Assembly: GCF_029238095.1 (NCBI RefSeq)
Contig: NZ_JAQWGS010000026.1
Coordinates: 62,001 to 126,000 of the forward strand
DNA length: 64,000 nucleotides
Direction: 5' to 3'
From: Lacinutrix sp.
Lineage (GTDB): Bacteria; Bacteroidota; Bacteroidia; Flavobacteriales; Flavobacteriaceae
The position numbers and the translations under genes are program-made. Of the stretch, positions 8,643 through 18,203 are shown one piece after another. Position 1 is the stretch's first letter; each line of letters opens with the position of its first letter. The notes beneath the pieces were generated by a model. The model had not been told where the DNA came from and searched no databases. It saw only the letters and a list, made by a program, of their open reading frames with translations.

Positions 8643-9260
8643 ATGATAAAAAATATTTTCACTTGTATTTGCATTCTAAGTTTCAGTGGTTTATTTGCTC
8701 AAATAGATTCTAAAGAAGCTTTATTAGAAGTAATAGCAAAAGAAACTTGCGACTGTATCTCTAGTAAAATTGAAGATGTCATGGAAGCCGGTGCAGCAAA
8801 AGTAGAGCTAGAATTTGGATTGTGTATAATGGAAAGCTATTCTAAACACAAGAAAAATGCAGATAAATATCTTAATATATCATTTTCTAACGATGCTTCT
8901 TTAGAAAAATTTGGAGAAGAAATAGGAATTACAATGGTTGGTTATTGTCCAAATGTATTTATGGCATTTGCAGGAAACCTTGAAGATGAAGAAACTATCA
9001 TAGAAAGTTTTGACATCTATGGAGAGTTTTCAAAAATAAAAACTGAGCAATTTAATCTCGTGTACTTTAAAGATAACAATAATCGCGAACAAAAAATGTT
9101 ATGGTTTGGTTATTTTGAAGGTTCAAATTTGCTAAACGATACTTCAGCGCTTAAAGGTCAAAAATTACATGTTATCTATGAAGAGATAGAGTTGTACGAT
9201 CCTAATATAACAGATTATCGAAATTTTAAAGTTCTAAAAAAGATAGAAAAAGTAGAGTAG
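8643..9260 (+). CDS. Secreted protein of unknown function
   Basis: This 205-aa protein starts at ATG 8643, 4 bp after the upstream stop. A longer frame beginning with TTG at 8616 would overlap the CCG gene and is less likely. A signal peptide covers about residues 1-20 (ending S-G-L-F-A-Q). The mature part has C-D-C-I and later single cysteines, and a helical N-terminal half followed by a strand-rich half. I do not recognise the family. Tight packing with neighbours suggests operon membership. Confidence 0.72.
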   Translation: MIKNIFTCICILSFSGLFAQIDSKEALLEVIAKETCDCISSKIEDVMEAGAAKVELEFGLCIMESYSKHKKNADKYLNISFSNDASLEKFGEEIGITMVGYCPNVFMAFAGNLEDEETIIESFDIYGEFSKIKTEQFNLVYFKDNNNREQKMLWFGYFEGSNLLNDTSALKGQKLHVIYEEIELYDPNITDYRNFKVLKKIEKVE

Positions 9261-9262
9261 CA

Positions 9263-9481
9263 ATGTCTTTAAGTAAAAACACAAAAGCAAAAATACTATT
9301 TAGTCTACTTGCAGGTTTATTTTTTGCAGGTTGCATGTATCTATTGGATGTATATAATAATAAACCATTTAACTTAAATACTTTTATTTTTAACTTTTTG
9401 ATTTTTAGTACGCTTTTAGGTGCAAAAGAAATTTACCTTTTTTATAAAAGGAAGAAAAATAACAACAATAAGGAAAAATAA
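9263..9481 (+). CDS. Small two-helix membrane protein of unknown function
   Basis: This 72-aa product has two hydrophobic stretches (about residues 10-30 and 38-58) and a Lys/Asn-rich C-terminal tail (K-R-K-K-N-N-N-N-K-E-K). It starts two bases after the previous stop, and the next gene starts one base after its stop, so it belongs to the same compact operon. No function can be assigned from sequence. Confidence 0.6.
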   Translation: MSLSKNTKAKILFSLLAGLFFAGCMYLLDVYNNKPFNLNTFIFNFLIFSTLLGAKEIYLFYKRKKNNNNKEK

Positions 9482-9482
9482 A

Positions 9483-9968
9483 ATGTTAGTAGAATTCAAT
9501 ACACTTCCAGAACATTCTAAAGTTTGGATATATCAAGCCAACCGTTCGTTTTCAGAAAACGAATTAGAAGCGATAAAAGAAAAATTAAACATCTTTATTA
9601 CGAATTGGACAGCTCATGGTAGTGACTTAAATGCAGGTTTCGATATAAGATACAAGCGTTTTATTATTCTAGCAATAGATCAAGATTCTCAGGCTGCTAC
9701 AGGATGTAGTATTGACGCTTCAGTACATTTTATTCAACAACTAGAAAAGGAGTATAATGTGGATTTAATGGATAAAATGAATGTATCCTACAAACAAGGA
9801 GAATTTGTGGCTCATAAAACCTTAACAGACTTTAGAACCATGGCAAAACAAAAAGCAGTCTCTAAAAACACCATCGTTTTTAATAATTTAGTAACTAATA
9901 TTGTAGAGTTAAACGAAAATTGGGAGGTTCCTGCTAGCGAGAGTTGGCACAATAGATTTCTTAGTTAA
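9483..9968 (+). CDS. Conserved Bacteroidota cytosolic protein (often labelled 'ABC transporter ATPase')
   Basis: The ATG at 9483 gives a 161-aa protein beginning M-L-V-E-F-N-T-L-P. A longer frame from 9420 would run through the upstream gene and is rejected. I recognise the conserved block S-K-V-W-I-Y-Q-A-N-R-x-F (about residues 11-22) and the N-W-x-A-H-G (about 38-43) of a flavobacterial family often mislabelled as an ABC ATPase. There is no Walker A motif, so that label is not supported. No signal peptide is present. It precedes serB by 29 bp. Confidence 0.75.
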   Translation: MLVEFNTLPEHSKVWIYQANRSFSENELEAIKEKLNIFITNWTAHGSDLNAGFDIRYKRFIILAIDQDSQAATGCSIDASVHFIQQLEKEYNVDLMDKMNVSYKQGEFVAHKTLTDFRTMAKQKAVSKNTIVFNNLVTNIVELNENWEVPASESWHNRFLS

Positions 9969-9997
9969 TAGTTAGGTTTCAAAAATTTTCAATTTAA

Positions 9998-11224
9998 ATG
10001 ATGAAGAACGAAATCTTCTTATTAAACATTTCAGGACAAGATAAACCAGGTTTAACCTCAAGTATAACAAACGTTTTAGCATCATATGGTGCTAAAATTT
10101 TAGATATTGGACAAGCTAATATTCATGATACTTTGTCGTTAGGTATGTTATTCGAAATAGAATCAGGTGCTAGTGCTTCACCTGTTTTAAAAGATATCTT
10201 ATTTAAAGCCTATGAATTAGGAATACAAGCAAAATTTACACCAATTACATTAGAAAATTACGAAAAATGGGTAACGCTTCAAGGTAAAGACCGTTACATT
10301 ATTACTATTCTAGGAGAACGATTAACTGCAGAACAAATTTCTATGGTAACTCATGTTATTTCAGAAAAAAACCTAAATATAGATGCCATAAAACGTTTAA
10401 CAGGACGTACTTCTCTTGTTGAAAAAGAAGAATACCCAAGAGCATCAATAGAACTATCTATAAGAGGCAAAATAGATAATAAAGCAGAGTTTACAGAAAA
10501 ATTCATGCAAATTTCTAAAGACCTAAATGTAGATATTGCTTTTCAAGAAGATAATATCTATAGACGTAATCGACGTTTGGTTTGTTTCGATATGGATTCT
10601 ACATTAATTCAAACCGAAGTTATAGACGAACTTGCAGAATTAGCAGGAGTTGGAGTTGAAGTTAGAGCAATAACAGAATCTGCAATGCAAGGAGAAATTG
10701 ACTTTAATGAGAGTTTTAAAAAACGAATGAAACTTTTAAAAGGTTTAAAAGAAGAAGTGCTTCAAGATGTTGCTAAAAACTTACCAATAACAAAAGGTGC
10801 AAGACGCTTAATAGACACTTTAAAAAAATATGGTTTTAAAACAGCAATTTTATCTGGAGGTTTTACATACTTTGGTAACTATCTCCAGAAAGAATTAGGT
10901 ATAGATTATGTTTATGCTAATGAATTAGAAATTATTGATGGTGAATTAACAGGTCATTATCTTGGTGACATTGTAGATGGCAATAAAAAAGCAGAATACC
11001 TTAAAGAAATAGCAAATAAAGAAGGTTTAAACATTAGCCAAACCATTGCTATTGGTGATGGAGCAAACGATTTAGCAATGTTAAATCTTGCTGGTTTAGG
11101 TATAGCCTTTCATGCAAAACCAAAAGTAAAAGATAACGCTCAAAGTGCTATTTCCAGTATAGGATTGGATGGTGTATTGTATTTGCTAGGATATCATGAT
11201 AAACATATAGATTTATTAGAATAG
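9998..11224 (+). CDS. serB: Phosphoserine phosphatase with N-terminal ACT domains
   Basis: This 408-aa enzyme should perform the last step of serine synthesis, phosphoserine to serine. Two ACT-like regulatory domains fill about residues 1-180 (the first begins L-L-N-I-S-G-Q-D-K-P-G-L-T). They are followed by the HAD phosphatase core with the nucleophile motif F-D-M-D-S-T-L (about 196), the S-G-G-F motif (about 287-290) and G-D-G-A-N-D (about 351-356). The ACT domains suggest allosteric control by serine. It is the last gene of the plus-strand run. The 168 bp that follow hold no recognisable gene. Confidence 0.92.
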   Translation: MMKNEIFLLNISGQDKPGLTSSITNVLASYGAKILDIGQANIHDTLSLGMLFEIESGASASPVLKDILFKAYELGIQAKFTPITLENYEKWVTLQGKDRYIITILGERLTAEQISMVTHVISEKNLNIDAIKRLTGRTSLVEKEEYPRASIELSIRGKIDNKAEFTEKFMQISKDLNVDIAFQEDNIYRRNRRLVCFDMDSTLIQTEVIDELAELAGVGVEVRAITESAMQGEIDFNESFKKRMKLLKGLKEEVLQDVAKNLPITKGARRLIDTLKKYGFKTAILSGGFTYFGNYLQKELGIDYVYANELEIIDGELTGHYLGDIVDGNKKAEYLKEIANKEGLNISQTIAIGDGANDLAMLNLAGLGIAFHAKPKVKDNAQSAISSIGLDGVLYLLGYHDKHIDLLE

Positions 11225-11392
11225 AAATTGCATTCTATTATTAAATAAAAGTATAGTAAATAGTGAACATTAAAAGTGTACATTATTTCTTCATAAAACT
11301 ATATTAAAATCTTTAATAAGAGCACTAAAAATAATAACTTGGCATAGTTTTTAGTTGTAGTTTACTATAGCAACTTTTATCCTTATAATTAT

Positions 11393-14356
11393 ATGCGCAA
11401 ATTATTCTTATTACTTACTTTAAGTCTTATTTCATCTGCTTTTTATGCACAAGAGATTACTAATCCATTACTAACCAATAATGTTGAGGGACAAAAAAAA
11501 TGGGTAGATAGCGTTTATAATTCATTATCATTAAAGGAGAAAATTGCACAATTATATATGGTGCAAGTTTTTTCTAGCCAAAACGAAGATGAAAAGGCTA
11601 AAGTTCTAAATCAAATAAAAAATAATAAAATTGGTGGTATTATTTATTCTAAAGGTGGTCCATATCGTCAAGCAAAACTAAATAACGAATTGCAAGCTGC
11701 TTCTCAAACACCAATGCTAATTGGTATGGATGCTGAATGGGGATTAAACATGCGTTTAGATTCTACTTATGCTTTTCCTTGGAACATGACGCTTGGTGCT
11801 ATAAAAGATAATACTTTAATAGAAAGAACAGGAAAGCAGTTAGGAGAGCACTGTAAACGTTTAGGAGTTCATTTTAATTTTGCTCCAGTAGTGGACATTA
11901 ATACAAATCCAAATAATCCTATTATAGGTAATCGTTCTTTTGGCGAAGATAGAGATAACGTTACCAAAAAAGCCGCTGCTTTCATGAAAGGTATGCAAAG
12001 TGCAGGTGTTTTAGCAAACGCGAAACATTTTCCAGGACATGGTGATACTGAGACCGATTCTCATGAAACTTTGCCAACTGTAGCATTCAGTTCTAAACGT
12101 ATAGATTCTGTTGAGTTATATCCTTACAAAGCATTAATTAAAGAAGGATTATCTAGTGTTATGGTTGCACATTTAAACATCCCGAGTTTAGAACCAAAAC
12201 AAGATTATCCATCTTCTATTTCAAAAAATATAGTCACTACTATTTTAAAAGAAAGATTAGGTTTTAAGGGTCTTATTTTTACAGATGCTTTAACCATGAA
12301 AGGTGCAGCAGACTTTGTTTTCGAAGGAGTAGACGGTAACACCGAAGATTCTAAAAACACCATAGGTAATATAGACTTAGCAGCTTTTTTAGCTGGAAAT
12401 GATGTTATGCTAATGTCTGTAGATGTAGCCTCTGGAATTTCAAAACTAGAGTATGCATACAATAACGGAATTATCACAGAAGAACGTTTAGCGCATTCAG
12501 TTAAAAAAGTATTACAAGCAAAATATAAAGTTGGTTTAAATAATTATAAACCCATTTCACTTCTAAATCTAAGTGAAGATTTAAATCGATTAAATGACGA
12601 CATGTTATATGAAGAATTAATGGAGCAATCTATTACTATTGCTCGTGATACTTCAAATATACTACCATTACGTCATTTAGAAACAAAAAAAATAGCTTAT
12701 GTAAAATTAGGTGATGATGATGGCTCAACATTTTTAAATACTTTAAAAAAATATACACAAATACATGAAGTTAAAGCAGATGTGTTAAGCGATTTAATAG
12801 TAAAACTTCAAAACTACAATACTGTTATTGTTGGCTTTCATAAATCTAATGAGAGTCCATGGAAACCTTATCAGTTCTCAGACCAAGAACTAACATGGCT
12901 CTATGAAATAGCAAGAACAAATACCGTTATATTAGATGTATTTGCTAAGCCATATGCCTTATTAGACTTACAAACAGTTGCTAATATAGAAAGTGTTGTT
13001 GTTAGCTATCAAAATAGTGACATAGCTCAAGAGACTTCAGCCGAAATTATTTTTGGAGCGCTTCCTGCAAAAGGAACATTACCAGTATCTGCAGGACCAA
13101 ATTTTAGGCTTGGTAAAGGTGTGCAAACAAATTCACTAAAACGTTTAGGCTATAGTATTCCTGAGCGTGTAGGAATAAATTCAGACAAATTAAAAAAAAT
13201 AGATTCTATTGCTAATCATGCTGTTAATGCTGGAATGACACCAGGTATACAACTTATAGTGGCAAGAAAAGGCAGCATAATATATAATAAAAATTTTGGT
13301 CACCATACCTACGATAAAGATGCTGAGGTTGTTAAAGGAGATGATATTTATGATGTTGCATCTCTAACTAAAATTGTAGCCACATTACCATTATTAATGG
13401 AATTAGAGGAGCAAGGTATCGTGTCTTTAGATACTAAGTTATCTACTATTTTACCTTATTATAAAAAATCTAATAAAAAGAATATTACCCTTAAGAAAAT
13501 GTTGTCGCATTATGCTCAATTAAAACCATGGATTCCTTTTTATTACGAAACCTTAGATTCGGTTACAAAACAACCTTCTCCAAAATATTACAGTAAAACA
13601 CCAACAGGTAAATTCAATATTAAGATCGCTAACAACTTATACATGCGTGAAGACTACCAAGACTCTATTCCTAAAATTATTAAGGAAACAGATTTGTTGT
13701 CAACCTTGCGTTATCGTTATAGCGATTTACCATATTATATTCTAAAACAATACATTGAAGGTCATTATAACAAACCGTTGGACGAGTTAGCACAAGATCA
13801 TTTTTATAAATCATTAGGTGCAAATAATACGCATTACAATCCATATAAAACCATTAGTAATTCGCGGATTCCTCCAACAGAGGAAGACGATTATTATCGT
13901 TTTCAAAAAGTACAAGGCTATGTAAACGATATGGGAGCAGCAATGCAAAATGGTGTAGGAGGTCATGCTGGCGTATTTAGCAATGCAAATGATATTGCTA
14001 AAATTATGCAAATGTATCTACAAAAAGGCTATTATGGAGGTGTACGCTATTTAAAACCAGAGACATTAGATAAGTTTAATACATGTTACTATTGCGATAA
14101 AAAAGTAAGACGAGGGATTGGTTTTGATAAACCACAACTAGCAGATTCTGGACCAACTTGTGGTTGTGTGTCTATGACAAGTTTTGGGCATTCAGGATTT
14201 ACAGGAACCTACACTTGGGCAGATCCTGATGAGGAATTGGTATATGTGTTTATGGCAAATAGAACCTATCCAACTTCTAAAGGAAAAAATATGTTGCTTC
14301 GTGAAGATATTAGAACCAACATACAAGAAGCTATTTATGAGGCTATTATTAGATAA
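11393..14356 (+). CDS. GH3 beta-N-acetylglucosaminidase (NagZ-like) fused to a class-C-type serine hydrolase
   Basis: This 987-aa two-enzyme fusion has a signal peptide at 1-19 (ends F-Y-A-Q). The GH3 domain (about 30-390) has the NagZ K-H-F-P-G-H-G-D-T motif with its D-S-H loop (about 207-222) and the nucleophile Asp in F-T-D-A-L-T-M-K-G (about 297). A GH3 C-terminal domain follows, to about 580. Residues about 600-985 form a beta-lactamase/penicillin-binding fold with S-x-x-K in D-V-A-S-L-T-K (about 656), Y-S-D in place of Y-x-N (about 777) and H-S-G (about 931). It probably removes GlcNAc from muropeptides in the periplasm, with a linked DD-peptidase or esterase. Such fusions are known in Bacteroidota. 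Confidence 0.9.
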   Translation: MRKLFLLLTLSLISSAFYAQEITNPLLTNNVEGQKKWVDSVYNSLSLKEKIAQLYMVQVFSSQNEDEKAKVLNQIKNNKIGGIIYSKGGPYRQAKLNNELQAASQTPMLIGMDAEWGLNMRLDSTYAFPWNMTLGAIKDNTLIERTGKQLGEHCKRLGVHFNFAPVVDINTNPNNPIIGNRSFGEDRDNVTKKAAAFMKGMQSAGVLANAKHFPGHGDTETDSHETLPTVAFSSKRIDSVELYPYKALIKEGLSSVMVAHLNIPSLEPKQDYPSSISKNIVTTILKERLGFKGLIFTDALTMKGAADFVFEGVDGNTEDSKNTIGNIDLAAFLAGNDVMLMSVDVASGISKLEYAYNNGIITEERLAHSVKKVLQAKYKVGLNNYKPISLLNLSEDLNRLNDDMLYEELMEQSITIARDTSNILPLRHLETKKIAYVKLGDDDGSTFLNTLKKYTQIHEVKADVLSDLIVKLQNYNTVIVGFHKSNESPWKPYQFSDQELTWLYEIARTNTVILDVFAKPYALLDLQTVANIESVVVSYQNSDIAQETSAEIIFGALPAKGTLPVSAGPNFRLGKGVQTNSLKRLGYSIPERVGINSDKLKKIDSIANHAVNAGMTPGIQLIVARKGSIIYNKNFGHHTYDKDAEVVKGDDIYDVASLTKIVATLPLLMELEEQGIVSLDTKLSTILPYYKKSNKKNITLKKMLSHYAQLKPWIPFYYETLDSVTKQPSPKYYSKTPTGKFNIKIANNLYMREDYQDSIPKIIKETDLLSTLRYRYSDLPYYILKQYIEGHYNKPLDELAQDHFYKSLGANNTHYNPYKTISNSRIPPTEEDDYYRFQKVQGYVNDMGAAMQNGVGGHAGVFSNANDIAKIMQMYLQKGYYGGVRYLKPETLDKFNTCYYCDKKVRRGIGFDKPQLADSGPTCGCVSMTSFGHSGFTGTYTWADPDEELVYVFMANRTYPTSKGKNMLLREDIRTNIQEAIYEAIIR

Positions 14357-14493
14357 GTATTTAAAAGTTGAAATATATTGTAAGTATTCATACTTTTTAC
14401 AACTAACATAAAAGTAAAATAAAGTCTTACAGTTTTAGGTTTGAGTTATTGACTCTAAATACTTATTACTTTAGACACTTTAAAACTAAAAAA

Positions 14494-15639
14494 ATGAAAA
14501 TAGGCATTGTTTGTTATCCTACATTTGGAGGAAGTGGAGTAGTAGCTACAGAATTAGGTTTAGAGCTTTCTAAACGTGGTCATACTATTCATTTTATAAC
14601 CTATAATCAGCCTGTTCGCTTAGAACTTTTAGGAAATAATATTCATTATCATGAAGTTAATGTTCCTGAATATCCTTTATTTCATTATCAACCATACGAA
14701 TTAGCCTTATCTAGTAAATTGGTAGATATGGTGAAGCTTCACGAAATAGAAATATTTCATGTACATTATGCAATACCTCATGCATATGCAGCGTATATGG
14801 CTCAAAAAATATTATTAGAAGATAATATTTATTTGCCAATAGTAACCACGCTTCATGGCACAGATATTACCTTAGTTGGTAACCATCCATTTTACAAGCC
14901 AGCTGTTACGTTTAGTATTAACAAATCTGATGCTGTAACAGCAGTTTCCCAGAGTTTAAAAGACGATACATTACGTTTATTTAATATTAAAAAAGACATA
15001 AGTGTAGTTACTAATTTTATAGACTTAAGTAAGTTTAATCATGGATTTACAGACTGTCAGCGTGCAATGATGGCAAACGACCATGAGAAAATTATAACTC
15101 ATATTAGTAATTTTAGAGAGGTAAAACGTATTCCAGATGTTATCAATATTTTCTATAACGTTCAAAAAGAGCTTCCAGCAAAATTAATGATGGTTGGTGA
15201 AGGTCCTGAACGTGAACCTGCGGAGCAATTATGTAGAAAACTAGGTATAAGTGACAAAGTGGTTTTCTTTGGTAACAGTAATGAAATTGATAGAATTTTA
15301 TGCTTTAGCGACTTATTTTTGCTTCCAAGTGAAACAGAAAGTTTTGGTTTATCTGCTTTAGAAGCTATGGCATCTGGAGTTCCAGTAATATCCAGTAATA
15401 CAGGAGGAATTCCTGAAGTAAACGAAGATCATTTTTCTGGTTTTTTAAGTAATGTTGGAGATGTAGAAGCTATGAGTAAAAATGCTATTAAACTTTTAAA
15501 AGACGAATCACTTTTAGATAAATTCAAATTAAATGCTAGAGCGCAAGCTGAAAAATTTGATATTCATAATATAGTACCACAATATGAAGCTATTTATGAA
15601 GAAACACTCAAGAGCTGTATGCATACTCAAAAGGCCTAA
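14494..15639 (+). CDS. bshA: N-acetyl-alpha-D-glucosaminyl L-malate synthase (bacillithiol synthesis)
   Basis: This 381-aa GT4-family glycosyltransferase should join UDP-GlcNAc to L-malate, the first step of bacillithiol. The N-terminus K-I-G-I-V-C-Y-P-T-F-G-G-S-G-V and the V-T-T-L-H-G-T-D-I-T segment are typical of BshA. The C-terminal GT4 donor site shows E-T-E-S-F-G-L-S-A-L-E-A-M-A (about 280-293) and S-N-T-G-G-I-P-E. The start is ATG 14494; an upstream TTG at 14449 adds 15 unconserved residues and is not favoured. bshB and bshC are not in the window. Confidence 0.93.
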   Translation: MKIGIVCYPTFGGSGVVATELGLELSKRGHTIHFITYNQPVRLELLGNNIHYHEVNVPEYPLFHYQPYELALSSKLVDMVKLHEIEIFHVHYAIPHAYAAYMAQKILLEDNIYLPIVTTLHGTDITLVGNHPFYKPAVTFSINKSDAVTAVSQSLKDDTLRLFNIKKDISVVTNFIDLSKFNHGFTDCQRAMMANDHEKIITHISNFREVKRIPDVINIFYNVQKELPAKLMMVGEGPEREPAEQLCRKLGISDKVVFFGNSNEIDRILCFSDLFLLPSETESFGLSALEAMASGVPVISSNTGGIPEVNEDHFSGFLSNVGDVEAMSKNAIKLLKDESLLDKFKLNARAQAEKFDIHNIVPQYEAIYEETLKSCMHTQKA

Positions 15640-15719
15640 AGTCTTTAAATATAAAAATTTAATAATTTATCCATTTAAAATTTATTTTTTAACTTTCTGT
15701 TCTAATTAACCAAAATATT

Positions 15720-17123
15720 ATGAATAGAAAATCCTTTCTCAATCTTACTGCTAGAGCTGGCTTATTTTTAGGTGTAACACCTTCTTTAATTGCCTGTGCA
15801 AACGATGAAAAATCAGAAAAAGAAATCCTTGAAGAATTACTAAAAACTGAAAAAGTGCTTGGCAATGCAGTAAACTTAACAACAGAAGCCATAAGTAAAG
15901 TTCGTGTTGGTATTATTGGAATGGGAAATAGAGGTAGTGTGCTTATTCAAATGTTTGAGTATTTAATTAAAAATAATCATGCTGAAATTGTTGCATTATC
16001 AGATTTAAGAGAAGAAAAACTTCAGAAAAATCAAGACTACTTAAAAACGATTCAAGATAAAGAAGCAACCTTATATTTTAAAGATAAAGACGATTGGAAA
16101 AACCTCGCCAAACGTGATGATATCGATTTAATTTTAATTGCTACACCTTGGGAATACCACACAGAGATGTCTGTTTTTGGGATGGAAAACGGAAAACATG
16201 TAGCTTGCGAGCAACCAATGGCGATGACTTTAAAAGATTGTTGGAAGCTCATTGAAGTTGCAGAACGTACAAAGAGGCATTGTATGTATATGGAAAACTG
16301 CTGTTTTAATGGTGAAGAACTATGGGTTTTAAATATGATAGATCAAGGTGTTTTTGGCGATATAAATCATGCAGAAGGCGCTTACATTCACGATTTACGA
16401 AAACACATGATGCATGAAACGTATTACGAAGACCAATGGCGCATAAAACACCATGAAACTACAAATGCAAACTTATACACAGGACATGGTTTAGGACCTG
16501 TAAGTATGTATATGGATATTGGTAGAGGTGATAATTACGACCACTTAGTGAGTATGAGTTCTCGAGAACAAAGCCTAAGTTATGGTGCTAAAAAGGAGAA
16601 TTTTAAAACACAAGAATTTGTTTGTGGAGATATGAATACCACATTAATAAGAACTAAAAAAGGAAAAACCATTATGCTACAGTTCGATACGCATACTGGA
16701 AGGCCATATTCGCGTTTAAATACTGTAACTGGAACAAAGGCTGTGCATCAAGGTTATCCATCACGTTTGTATGTTGGTCATGACGATTTACAATGGTCTC
16801 ATGGCTGGTTAAAAGACGACGATTATAAAACGTATCGTGAAAAATACGATCCTCCGCTTTGGAAAAAACTAAAAGCGCAAATAGATGCTAATGCAGTTGG
16901 TCATGGAGGAATGGATTTTGTAATGGTTTACAGACTCATTCGTTGTTTAAACAAAGGTTTGCCATTGGATATTAATTTGTACGATAGTGTTATGTGGAGC
17001 GCAATTACGCCATTGTCTGAATTATCTGTAGCAAACCAAAGTGCAAGCATTAAAATACCAGATTTTACTGGAGGAACATGGGATAAACAACGTAAAGCTG
17101 AAGTCTTAAGAGATATCCTCTAG
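15720..17123 (+). CDS. GH109-type NAD-dependent glycosidase (Gfo/Idh/MocA family), probable lipoprotein
   Basis: This 467-aa protein has a hydrophobic N-terminus ending in a lipobox-like L-I-A-C (about 22-25), then a Rossmann domain with G-I-I-G-M-G-N-R-G (about 65-73). The conserved block C-E-Q-P-M-A-M-T (about 163-170) and the downstream M-E-N-C-C-F and H-D-L-R-K-H segments match GH109. Characterised members (Elizabethkingia type) are alpha-N-acetylgalactosaminidases that use a tightly bound NAD. Its 3' end overlaps the convergent NahK-like kinase by 18 bp, and that kinase and its neighbour could process the released GalNAc. Exact substrate is unproven. Confidence 0.85.
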   Translation: MNRKSFLNLTARAGLFLGVTPSLIACANDEKSEKEILEELLKTEKVLGNAVNLTTEAISKVRVGIIGMGNRGSVLIQMFEYLIKNNHAEIVALSDLREEKLQKNQDYLKTIQDKEATLYFKDKDDWKNLAKRDDIDLILIATPWEYHTEMSVFGMENGKHVACEQPMAMTLKDCWKLIEVAERTKRHCMYMENCCFNGEELWVLNMIDQGVFGDINHAEGAYIHDLRKHMMHETYYEDQWRIKHHETTNANLYTGHGLGPVSMYMDIGRGDNYDHLVSMSSREQSLSYGAKKENFKTQEFVCGDMNTTLIRTKKGKTIMLQFDTHTGRPYSRLNTVTGTKAVHQGYPSRLYVGHDDLQWSHGWLKDDDYKTYREKYDPPLWKKLKAQIDANAVGHGGMDFVMVYRLIRCLNKGLPLDINLYDSVMWSAITPLSELSVANQSASIKIPDFTGGTWDKQRKAEVLRDIL

Positions 17124-18203
17124 ACCAAAAGCATTATTGGTTATTGCTGTAATTTCACTATAATTTTTAATAACACTATTTACTAATGCAAATTGGTTTT
17201 TTGCACGCACAAGGTTGTGAGTAGCATATTTGGTTTTATAGTATTTATCATTGTTTAGAAAATCGGTTAAAAAGCGTAAACCCATTATATATATAATCGT
17301 TTTTACTCCTAGAGGTAGATACTTGATTTCGGTTTTACTCAATAGCTTTTTAGTTGATTTTGCGTAACCTTTACAATACGCTTTATAATAGTCTAACTGA
17401 ATTTCTAAAGACTCAAAATCATCATTGTCTTCTTCTGCATTAGAACAGATAGAGCGTACAGAATCTCCAAAATCGAAATGAACAATTCCAGGCATAACAG
17501 TATCTAAGTCTATAACAGCAAGACCCTTATTGCATTTGTCGAACAAAATATTAGACAATTTTGTGTCGTTATGTGTAATTCTTATTGGAAATGTATTTGC
17601 ATTTTTTAAAGCGTCAATTTTACTCATCTCCAATTGATGCTCTAAAACAAAATCAATTTCTTTTTGCGCTTCTTCTTTTCGTGCTTGGGAGGCATTTTCT
17701 AGAGCCTCTTTAAACTGTTCAAGTCTAAATGGCACGCTATGAAAATCTTTCAGAGTTTCTTTGATTTCTAGAGCAGTCGCATTATTAGTTAATGCTATAA
17801 AACTACCATATAATTTGCCAGCTTCGAAAACAACTTCAGTATTTGGTACTTTATCAAAAGTAATTGCATTCGGAATATAATTTTGAAGGTTCCAGTATTC
17901 GTTATCATCACCTTTTACATAGAAATTACCGTTTTTAGCTTTGTAAAATTGAGTGCTTAATATATTTAAATGCTTAGATTCAATGTTTTTGCTAATGAGT
18001 TGAGCTACTTTTATTTTATTATCAATTAACCCAATAACATCTTTAAAGACATAGCTGTTTAGTTTTTGTAATACAAAACTATCACTAGTGTTTGTTGTTA
18101 CTAAATAAGTGTCATTTATATGTCCAGATTGCAACGTCCTTATGCTTTTAATAGTAGCGTTTATGCAAAACTGATTTGCGATTGCTTCAAGTTTTTCTAC
18201 CAT
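17106..18203 (-). CDS. NahK-like N-acetylhexosamine 1-kinase (APH fold)
   Basis: This 365-aa protein aligns by eye over most of its length with Bifidobacterium N-acetylhexosamine 1-kinase: G-H-I-N-D-T-Y-L-V-T (about 27-36), T-H-N-D-T-K-L-S-N-I-L (about 210, catalytic HxD), I-D-L-D-T-V-M-P-G (metal-binding Asp) and D-F-G-D-S-V-R. The C-terminal block K-Y-A-T-H-N-L-V-R is also conserved. NahK phosphorylates GlcNAc and GalNAc at C1 using ATP. The start overlaps the nucleotidyltransferase gene by 7 bp, implying coupled translation. It is convergent with the GH109 gene. Confidence 0.83.
   Translation of the reverse strand: MVEKLEAIANQFCINATIKSIRTLQSGHINDTYLVTTNTSDSFVLQKLNSYVFKDVIGLIDNKIKVAQLISKNIESKHLNILSTQFYKAKNGNFYVKGDDNEYWNLQNYIPNAITFDKVPNTEVVFEAGKLYGSFIALTNNATALEIKETLKDFHSVPFRLEQFKEALENASQARKEEAQKEIDFVLEHQLEMSKIDALKNANTFPIRITHNDTKLSNILFDKCNKGLAVIDLDTVMPGIVHFDFGDSVRSICSNAEEDNDDFESLEIQLDYYKAYCKGYAKSTKKLLSKTEIKYLPLGVKTIIYIMGLRFLTDFLNNDKYYKTKYATHNLVRAKNQFALVNSVIKNYSEITAITNNAFGLEDIS

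Noticed and set aside
9483-9968. Label 'ABC transporter ATPase' for the conserved 161-aa protein
   Set aside because: No Walker A, signature or Walker B motif is present; the label seems to be an inherited misannotation.
14382-14395. AAGTAT/ATACTT hairpin after the GH3 fusion gene as a terminator
   Set aside because: The stem is 6 bp of A/T-rich sequence with a 2-nt loop; too weak to call.
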